A stretch of DNA of 64,000 bases, taken from assembly GCF_900129235.1 (NCBI RefSeq), contig NZ_FQUV01000008.1, positions 86,212 through 150,211 on the forward strand, written 5' to 3'. Positions within the stretch are counted from its first letter, which is position 1. Each line of letters starts with the position of its first letter. The notes beneath the pieces were generated by a model, which was not told the origin of the DNA, did no database searches, and saw only the letters and a list, made by a program, of their open reading frames with translations. Source of the DNA: Litoreibacter ascidiaceicola. GTDB lineage: Bacteria; Pseudomonadota; Alphaproteobacteria; Rhodobacterales; Rhodobacteraceae. Positions 9,899 to 15,755 of this stretch are shown piece after piece. The position numbers and the translations under genes are program-made.

Positions 9899-10551
9899 AT
9901 CCGCAAGAACGGCTGCGCGATGCGTTGCACAAGGCCACGGAATCTCAGCGGCGCGTCGGTAGCTGCAAGGCAGATACAATCTACACCTGCTTCTGCCACA
10001 GGTGTGTGTTCGTCTTCTTCCGTGGCAATTTCCAGATCACCCGGTCCGAAACGATCAAACTCGTCGCGGAAGGCGCCTTGAAGAACCAGAGTCAATTCAG
10101 TCCCACGGTGACCATGGTCAGGCACGGCACACCCGGCGGGGATATGGAGCAAACGGACGGAGGCATCTTTCGACGTCGGTAGAATTGCTTGCCGGACGCC
10201 CATTCCGACCGAACGCCATTTTACGGAATCCAGATCCCCCCCGACATAGCTTTGCAATGCCGATGGAAACAGCCCGGGCTTGGTGTGATGGATGCGAATA
10301 GGGGCTTTCTCACCGGCGTCAATAAGAGCCAAAGTTGCGATCAAATCCACATCCACGTCACGAGTACTATCGCTCTCTGACGTGTCCGATAGAATCGCAC
10401 CGCCCACGGCTTCAAACGCTTCAAGGCGCACGCGACAAGCGTCGCACATGCTCACATGCGTCGCGACCACGAGGCTGAATGCCTCGGATAATGTGCCTGC
10501 TGCGTAGCTAATCAACAACCCATCGTTGATATGGTGTTTGATGTTTTCCAT
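9895..10551 (-). CDS. chrR: ChrR-type zinc-dependent anti-sigma factor
   Basis: ChrR holds the sigma factor RpoE inactive until singlet oxygen or related stress releases it; this is established in Rhodobacter sphaeroides. The N-terminal zinc anti-sigma domain has the expected ligands H7, H32, C36 and C39 (numbering from the ATG at 10551), including ATHVSMCDAC. The C-terminal half is a cupin with PDHGHRG, TLVLQGAFRDE and EHTP, matching the metal-binding pattern of Rhodobacter ChrR. The ATG start gives 218 residues, aligned with the family; a GTG at 10563 overlaps the rpoE stop and would add four residues. It is cotranscribed with rpoE. Confidence 0.94.
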   Translation of the reverse strand: MENIKHHINDGLLISYAAGTLSEAFSLVVATHVSMCDACRVRLEAFEAVGGAILSDTSESDSTRDVDVDLIATLALIDAGEKAPIRIHHTKPGLFPSALQSYVGGDLDSVKWRSVGMGVRQAILPTSKDASVRLLHIPAGCAVPDHGHRGTELTLVLQGAFRDEFDRFGPGDLEIATEEDEHTPVAEAGVDCICLAATDAPLRFRGLVQRIAQPFLRI

Positions 10552-10559
10552 AGTCCGTT

Positions 10560-11102
10560 TCACTTCATTACGTGGCGCAGCTTTTCAAGCGCCAGTCTAA
10601 TTCTTGACTTGATCGTTCCCAGTGGCAGCCCTGTCTCATCAGCGATTTCGCTATGCGACAGATCGCCAAAATAGGCTTTCTGAATCAAATCCCTCTGTTT
10701 GTCCGGCAGTTCAGCTAATGCCTGAACCAATCGGGTACTTTCTTGTTGAAGCTCCATAACATCGGCCGCATCCGGCTCAGGTTCTGGGCCCCATGTCAAT
10801 TCGTCCGGCTCGGGCCGCCGCTGCTTTCGCAACATGTCGATCCGCCGGTTCCGTGCGATAGTGAACACCCAAGTGCTCACGCTGGCCCGCGTCGGGTCGA
10901 ACAGATGCGCCTTGTGCCACAGCGTTGCCATGACGTCCTGAGCGCATTCCTCCGCCATCGAAGCGTCAGTTCCAGATTTGATCAGGAACCCTTTCACGCG
11001 CGGGGCGAAATGCTTGAACAGTTCTGCGAATGCCGCCTTATCCTGAGCATCGCGGATCAACAGAACGCATTCTACAAATCGCAGGTTTTCTTGTTCCTTC
11101 AT
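10560..11102 (-). CDS. rpoE: ECF sigma factor RpoE, singlet-oxygen response type
   Basis: A group IV sigma factor of 180 residues. Region 2 is visible in AFAELFKHFAPRVKGFL, AEECAQDVMATLWHKAHLFDP and the TWVFTIARNRRID stretch. Region 4 ends with a helix-turn-helix containing HSEIADETGLPLGTIKSRI. It resembles Rhodobacter sphaeroides RpoE throughout. The frame is open upstream to 11213, but I start at the ATG at 11102 because homologues begin there and because the predicted RpoE-type promoter (-35 at 11247-11242) would start RNA close to 11211. The stop overlaps or lies close to the chrR start. Autoregulation is inferred from the promoter motif. Confidence 0.94.
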   Translation of the reverse strand: MKEQENLRFVECVLLIRDAQDKAAFAELFKHFAPRVKGFLIKSGTDASMAEECAQDVMATLWHKAHLFDPTRASVSTWVFTIARNRRIDMLRKQRRPEPDELTWGPEPEPDAADVMELQQESTRLVQALAELPDKQRDLIQKAYFGDLSHSEIADETGLPLGTIKSRIRLALEKLRHVMK

Positions 11103-11217
11103 GGACACAATCTTCTCACGACCCTTTCTGACGCCACCCTCGCGGCGCACCGGTTTGCATACAGGCTGCATTACAAGCCCAGAGTCGTCAAAAGATGTGT
11201 CTGCCGTCAACATGTAC

Positions 11218-11247
11218 CTTCTACGGCCAGAAATCTATTTCGGATCA
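11218..11247 (-). promoter_or_regulatory. Predicted RpoE-type promoter for rpoE-chrR
   Basis: Reading the minus strand, TGATCC (11247-11242) is followed after exactly 18 bases by TAGAAG (11223-11218). This fits the -35 TGATCC and TA-rich -10 known for the Rhodobacter singlet-oxygen sigma factor. It lies about 115 bases upstream of the rpoE start and points at it. Confidence 0.75.
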
Positions 11248-11259
11248 CTTCGCCTTCAT

Positions 11260-11289
11260 TGATCCATATCGACCGCGCAGACGTAAAAC
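11260..11289 (+). promoter_or_regulatory. Predicted RpoE-type promoter for the FAD oxidoreductase operon
   Basis: TGATCC (11260-11265), 18 bases, then TAAAAC (11284-11289). The spacing is the same as in the divergent rpoE promoter; the two -35 elements face away from each other with 12 bases between them. RNA would start near 11295, 29 bases before the ATG at 11324. This excludes the upstream in-frame start at 11195. Confidence 0.75.
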
Positions 11290-11323
11290 CCTTAGAAGAA
11301 ATTTTTCCGTGCTGGAGCGTAAA

Positions 11324-12619
11324 ATGCCGTTTGAACCCATGACTATAGCCCCGAAGCGTATTGCCGTAATCGGGGCGGGAATTTCCGGCATGGGTGCCGC
11401 ACATATGCTGTCGAAATCGCATCAGGTGACATTATTCGAGGCGGAACCCCGCTTGGGCGGCCATGCGCGTACCATCATTGCTGGAAAGCGCGGTGACCAG
11501 CCTGTGGACACTGGGTTCATCGTGTTCAATGAAACCAACTACCCTCATCTGGTAAATCTGTTTGCCGACCTCGGGGTCGAAACGGTCAAAAGCAATATGA
11601 GCTTCGGTGCCTCGATCGGGGGCGGGAAGTTGGAATACGGTCTGCACAGCATTGACGCGATCTTTGCGCAACGTCGCAACGCCATGGACCCACGTTTCCT
11701 TCGGATGATCCGCGATATCGTTCGCTTCAACGCCCGCGCGGTGGATGTTGCGAACGACCCTGACATTTCCATTTCGGAGCTTTTGGGGCAGCTCGGCACC
11801 GGTTCATGGTTCCGCGACAAATACCTGTTGCCGTTTACCGGCGCGATTTGGTCTACACCAATAGAGCGGATGGAGGCCTTTCCAGCGCAAGCGATGATAC
11901 GCTTCATGCAAAATCACGCCCTGCTGGGATATTCGGGCCAGCACCAATGGCGCACCGTGCAAGGGGGCTCAACGCAATATGTCTGCAAACTGGAAGAGCG
12001 ATTGAGGAACCAAGGCGTAAGCATCCGCGTGGGAACACCCATCAAGTCGGTTGAGCGTGCTCAAACCCATGTCGAGATTACGCCTGTCGGAGGGGTGCTT
12101 GAGCGTTTTGATGAAGTTGTATTCGCCTCCCATGCCGATCAAAGCTTGGCCATGCTGACCGATGCGTCCCTTGCAGAGCGTGCAGCCTTAGGGGCGGTGA
12201 AATACCAACCCAACGAAGCCGTGCTACATGCCGACCCGTCAATGATGCCGAAGCGGCGCAAGGTCTGGGCCAGCTGGGTATATTGCGAAGACAAGCACAA
12301 GTCTTCAGACAGAATTGATCTGACCTACTGGATGAACTCCCTTCAGCCGATCCCGCATGATGATCCGCTCTTTGTAACCCTGAACTCGACCCGCGAGATT
12401 TGTGAGGATCTGATTTATGATACGAAGACATTCCATCATCCGGTTTATGATGTCGCCGCTTTGAAAGCACAGGACAAAATTTCGGCCATGAACGGGACAA
12501 ACCGGACATGGTTCTGCGGGGCTTGGATGAAAAACGGCTTCCACGAGGACGGCCTGTCTAGTGCGGTTGATGTGGCTCAGGGCTTCGCCTCGAAACTAGA
12601 AACGTCCGAGGCTGCGTGA
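11324..12619 (+). CDS. FAD-dependent amine-oxidase-like protein
   Basis: A flavoprotein of the NAD(P)-binding Rossmann/amine oxidase superfamily, 431 residues. The dinucleotide-binding motif GAGISG is at residues 17-22, followed by a FEAEPRLGGHARTI stretch typical of this group. GGAG lies 6 bases before the ATG at 11324, and the predicted RpoE promoter ends just upstream. The stop overlaps the GTG of the next gene (GTGA), so it is coupled to the DUF1365 gene. Proteins of this pair often neighbour cyclopropane-synthase-type methyltransferases and belong to the RpoE-ChrR regulon in Rhodobacter, where related genes act in fatty-acid modification. The substrate here is not known. Confidence 0.88.
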   Translation: MPFEPMTIAPKRIAVIGAGISGMGAAHMLSKSHQVTLFEAEPRLGGHARTIIAGKRGDQPVDTGFIVFNETNYPHLVNLFADLGVETVKSNMSFGASIGGGKLEYGLHSIDAIFAQRRNAMDPRFLRMIRDIVRFNARAVDVANDPDISISELLGQLGTGSWFRDKYLLPFTGAIWSTPIERMEAFPAQAMIRFMQNHALLGYSGQHQWRTVQGGSTQYVCKLEERLRNQGVSIRVGTPIKSVERAQTHVEITPVGGVLERFDEVVFASHADQSLAMLTDASLAERAALGAVKYQPNEAVLHADPSMMPKRRKVWASWVYCEDKHKSSDRIDLTYWMNSLQPIPHDDPLFVTLNSTREICEDLIYDTKTFHHPVYDVAALKAQDKISAMNGTNRTWFCGAWMKNGFHEDGLSSAVDVAQGFASKLETSEAA

Positions 12620-13374
12620 GCGGAATCAGTCATATCGCAGGCGTGACCTTTCACGGGCGCAAAGGGGCGATCGAAAACGCCTTCCGATATGGCGTGGACT
12701 ACGTCTTGTTGGACCCCACCTCGGAGGTAACATCTCCGGCTTTGTTTTCACGCAACAGCGCCAATCTGGTATCTCTGCACGACAGCGACCACGGGGGCGA
12801 TCCGAAGCAAGGTGCGGGCGCATCTTGGGCGCGCGGGGTCTTTGAGGCCGAAGGCTTGATGACTGTCGTCGACCGGATTGAACTGCTCGCCCAGCCGCGT
12901 GTCTTGGGACATGTATTCAATCCGGTGAGCTTCTGGCTTGGCTTTGATGCTGAGGGTAGCTTGTGCGCAGTTATACCCGAGGTCTCGAACACCTATGGAG
13001 ATCGGCATTGCTACCTTTGTTTCCATGATGACCACCGCGCTATCTTGCCGACTGACCGACTGACTGCACGAAAGATATTCTACGTCTCGCCGTTCCAGCC
13101 GGTCGCAGGTGAATACACATTCCGCTTTGACTTCACAGACGACAAGGTGGGCGTTTGGATCGACTACACTTGCGGGAACAACGGCTTGCTGGCGACTCTA
13201 ACTGGCAAGCGTGCGCCGCTGACCAACTGGTCGATATTGAGGGCGTGTTTACGCCGCCCGTTAGGATCGCGTCGCGTTTTGAGTCTAATCCATTGGCAGG
13301 CCCTAAAACTGTGGTGGAAGGGCGCAAAATTTCGTGCACACCCCGAACCGCCATCCAAAAAGGTATCGAGATGA
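12616..13374 (+). CDS. DUF1365 family protein
   Basis: A 252-residue protein starting at GTG within the stop of the flavoprotein gene. It matches the DUF1365 family, which accompanies the FAD oxidoreductase in many proteobacteria. Visible family features include a GHVFNPVSFWLGFD segment and the VSPFQPVAGEYTFRF region. No catalytic motif is established for the family. Context suggests a role with the flavoprotein in lipid modification under oxidative stress; this is inference. A 16-codon open frame overlaps its stop. Confidence 0.85.
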   Translation: MSGISHIAGVTFHGRKGAIENAFRYGVDYVLLDPTSEVTSPALFSRNSANLVSLHDSDHGGDPKQGAGASWARGVFEAEGLMTVVDRIELLAQPRVLGHVFNPVSFWLGFDAEGSLCAVIPEVSNTYGDRHCYLCFHDDHRAILPTDRLTARKIFYVSPFQPVAGEYTFRFDFTDDKVGVWIDYTCGNNGLLATLTGKRAPLTNWSILRACLRRPLGSRRVLSLIHWQALKLWWKGAKFRAHPEPPSKKVSR

Positions 13375-13421
13375 GTGCCGCTGAAACCGATGAAACAACA
13401 TTAACGAGAGCTGCCGGATGA
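13371..13421 (+). CDS. Possible 16-codon leader peptide between DUF1365 and SDR genes
   Basis: An ATG overlaps the DUF1365 stop (ATGA at 13371-13374). The frame reads 16 codons and stops in TGA overlapping the next ATG (ATGA at 13418-13421). It could carry ribosomes from one gene to the next. No family is recognisable in so short a peptide, and chance or a decayed coding remnant is equally possible. Confidence 0.25.
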   Translation: MSAAETDETTLTRAAG

Positions 13422-14149
13422 GAGATTTTAACGGGAAGCGATATTGGTTGGTTGGTGCCTCCGCTGGGCTGGGCCGTGCTTTGGCCGATAAGCTGGTGGA
13501 GGCCGGCGCCGAAGTGGTGATCTCTGCTCGCGGCGAAGATGGGCTGAAACAGGCGGTGTCCGAAATCGGCACGAAAGCGTCCTACGTAACCGTTGATGTG
13601 TCCGAAAATGACGACGTGATCCGCGCGGCTACAGAAGTCGGTGAGGTCGACGGCTATGTGCATCTGGCGGGTGTTTATTGGCCGCAAGGCGCGAAAGAGT
13701 GGGACGCCGATCAGGTGAACGCCATGTGCGATATCAATTTCACCGGTTTGGCGCGTGTCTTAGGGCAGGTCGTTCCGAACATGGTTCAACGAGACGGCGG
13801 ACATATCGTCATCACGTCCAGCCTGACCGGATTTAGAGGCCTCCCTGGCTCTATCGGGTATACAGCGAGCAAGGCGGCCACTATGAGTTTGGCCGAATGC
13901 ATGTATGCTGATTTGCGCGAAACAGGCGTGGATATTCAGGTGGTGAATCCGGGGTTTATCAAGACCCAACTAACCGACAAGAACGACTTCAACATGCCGT
14001 TCATTATGGAGCCGGAAGAGGCCGCGCAGATCGTGTTCGACCATATGAAGTCCGGTGGTTTCAAACGCAGCTTTCCGACTCTGTTCAGTCTTGTTTTCAG
14101 AGGCAGCCAATTCCTGCCGGACTGGCTGTATTACCGCATTTTCTCCTGA
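13418..14149 (+). CDS. Short-chain dehydrogenase/reductase
   Basis: A classical SDR of 243 residues. The nucleotide-binding glycine motif GASAGLG is at residues 13-19, the catalytic serine is in ITSSLTG (about 134-135) and YTASK gives Tyr148 and Lys152. NADP or NAD preference is not clear from the sequence. It is the fourth cistron counted from the RpoE-type promoter, separated from DUF1365 by 43 bases that hold a tiny coupled frame. The substrate is unknown; a lipid or carbonyl product of the upstream flavoprotein is possible. Confidence 0.9.
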   Translation: MRDFNGKRYWLVGASAGLGRALADKLVEAGAEVVISARGEDGLKQAVSEIGTKASYVTVDVSENDDVIRAATEVGEVDGYVHLAGVYWPQGAKEWDADQVNAMCDINFTGLARVLGQVVPNMVQRDGGHIVITSSLTGFRGLPGSIGYTASKAATMSLAECMYADLRETGVDIQVVNPGFIKTQLTDKNDFNMPFIMEPEEAAQIVFDHMKSGGFKRSFPTLFSLVFRGSQFLPDWLYYRIFS

Positions 14150-14158
14150 GTTCCTGTT

Positions 14159-14187
14159 TGATCCATATCATTGGAGAAGGCTATGCT
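14159..14187 (+). promoter_or_regulatory. Candidate third RpoE-type promoter
   Basis: TGATCC at 14159-14164 is followed after 17 bases by TATGCT (14182-14187). The first eleven bases, TGATCCATATC, are identical to the start of the promoter at 11260. The -10 and spacing fit less well than in the two divergent promoters. It would serve the DUF3775 gene at 14228. Confidence 0.45.
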
Positions 14188-14227
14188 GCCGCCTACAGTG
14201 GATCATCAACACGGAGGAGCATTGTCG

Positions 14228-14542
14228 ATGGACATTTCCCTACACAAGGTTGCGCAAGTTGTCTTGTTTGCACACGAAATCGACCGCGCAGAGGGCGAAC
14301 TTCGCGCGTTCATCGATGGATTGAACGAGGACGAGCAGGCCGAGCTTGTCGCGTTGACATGGATCGGACGCGGCAGCTTTGATGCGAGCGAATGGGACGA
14401 GGCATTGCTCACGGCGCGGCAAGAGAAGGTGAGCCCTACCGAGGATTACCTTTTGGGAATCCCTCATCTTGCAGACCATCTTGAAAACGGCTCTGAAATG
14501 ATGGGCTTTGACCTGTCGGATGCGGAAGAAGAGCTTCTTTAG
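14228..14542 (+). CDS. DUF3775 family protein
   Basis: A 104-residue acidic, largely helical protein of the DUF3775 type. The ATG at 14228 follows GGAGGA by 9 bases; the frame is open further up to a TTG, but that overlaps the candidate promoter. The sequence contains a WIGRGSFDASEWDEAL core and ends in a run of Glu and Leu. Function is unknown. Its position at the end of the RpoE-linked cluster, with its own candidate RpoE element, suggests stress induction. Its stop overlaps that of the convergent downstream gene by 4 bases. Confidence 0.75.
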   Translation: MDISLHKVAQVVLFAHEIDRAEGELRAFIDGLNEDEQAELVALTWIGRGSFDASEWDEALLTARQEKVSPTEDYLLGIPHLADHLENGSEMMGFDLSDAEEELL

Positions 14543-15585
14543 AGATGTTCGTCGAACGTCGCCTTCGCGCGACCCCAAACGCCTGCGTCCAGCGCGTCGA
14601 GCGTGAGGAGGCTTGGTAACAACTGGCTGGAAAAATCTTCGGAAGCTTCGGTGGGCAGCATGGAAGGCAGATTGTCGATGGCTGTCACATCCAACACGGG
14701 GTCGTCGTGAACCCGTAGGGCTGGCGCGTCCCACGTCGTGACACGATCATAGACCTTGATCGGGGAAAAGTCGCTGTCAGGATCGCAGGCGATGTCACCA
14801 ATCACCGAGAGTTTGCGCTCTGTCGTTTTTGCCGATGCCGGAACAAATACCGGCGTTCCGGGGCGCGCAAGAATACAATTCAGGAAAATGTCGTGGTCCA
14901 ACACCTCGGGGAACGGCCCCCCGCTGGCGGTTTCTGCCATGTCCCATTTGGTTACGGGTACCCCCATGGACGTGCAAAGGTCTGCACCACCCGTTCCCAC
15001 GCGGCCCAAGGCGCCGATAATGAGGGCCGAAGGTCGCTTATCACTAAAGGCCGCCATGCGTTCGTTCAGGTCATCTTGCATTGCTTTTGACGATGCGTAG
15101 ACCCCAACTGGCTCCACAATGCTTCCGTTCTGTTGGGCAATCCAGCACATCAGGCTGACTGCTGCCCCCGCGTAGCCCGCCCAATACCCGAACGCAGCAA
15201 CGCGGCGGCCGTCTTCGCCCACAAGATATTCCAAGTCATATATGGCACCTCCGCCCGCCTTGAAGCGGTCCAGCAACACGCGGCCCGAGGGTTGCCCCTT
15301 GAAGGCGTGACCGAACATAATGTGGCGGTGTGGCAGAGGTGTGCCGTCTTCGGGCAGCTCTTTGAGGCCGAAAATGATTGCTTCGCGAGGGGCGTCGGTC
15401 CAGCTGCCTTCGAGCGCAATTTCGCAGCCCGTCGCACTATAGCCATCGATACCAATTGCGCGTGAGGAGCTCTCCTCAACGGTGACTTTGATCCCTGCAT
15501 TCATAAGCGCTTTGACCCCTTCAGGCGTCACGCCGACCCGTTGCTCATGGTCTCGGCTTTCGGATCGAACCCAAAGATGTGTCAT
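14539..15585 (-). CDS. Saccharopine dehydrogenase-like protein (Ala DH/PNT fold)
   Basis: A 348-residue member of the alanine dehydrogenase/transhydrogenase-fold saccharopine dehydrogenases, the class that in fungi forms lysine and 2-oxoglutarate. The start LWVRSESRDHEQRVGVTPEGV is typical of the N-terminal domain, and a Rossmann-like segment ALIIGALGRVGTGG lies in the C-terminal half. Bacteria of this group make lysine by the diaminopimelate route, so a catabolic or unrelated imine-reducing role is likely. It stands alone, convergent with the DUF3775 gene and divergent from the formate dehydrogenase gene. Confidence 0.8.
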   Translation of the reverse strand: MTHLWVRSESRDHEQRVGVTPEGVKALMNAGIKVTVEESSSRAIGIDGYSATGCEIALEGSWTDAPREAIIFGLKELPEDGTPLPHRHIMFGHAFKGQPSGRVLLDRFKAGGGAIYDLEYLVGEDGRRVAAFGYWAGYAGAAVSLMCWIAQQNGSIVEPVGVYASSKAMQDDLNERMAAFSDKRPSALIIGALGRVGTGGADLCTSMGVPVTKWDMAETASGGPFPEVLDHDIFLNCILARPGTPVFVPASAKTTERKLSVIGDIACDPDSDFSPIKVYDRVTTWDAPALRVHDDPVLDVTAIDNLPSMLPTEASEDFSSQLLPSLLTLDALDAGVWGRAKATFDEHL

Positions 15586-15755
15586 GTCAGTTTCCCTTTA
15601 AGTGTTACCCTAAGACTTACGCGAGGCCGCCAATACGCGCCACCCCTGCGCCCATGGGAAACAGGCTGACGCAAATACGGTGTTTGAGGTCGCGCATGAT
15701 GCTCTGGAATTGCCCGCCCGATGCTTTAACTTGGCGCACGCAGGGAGACACGCCA

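Noticed and set aside
15579..15755. 59-residue N-terminal extension of the formate dehydrogenase
   Set aside because: It precedes the ribosome-binding site, lacks conserved sequence, and the ferredoxin domain begins at 15756.
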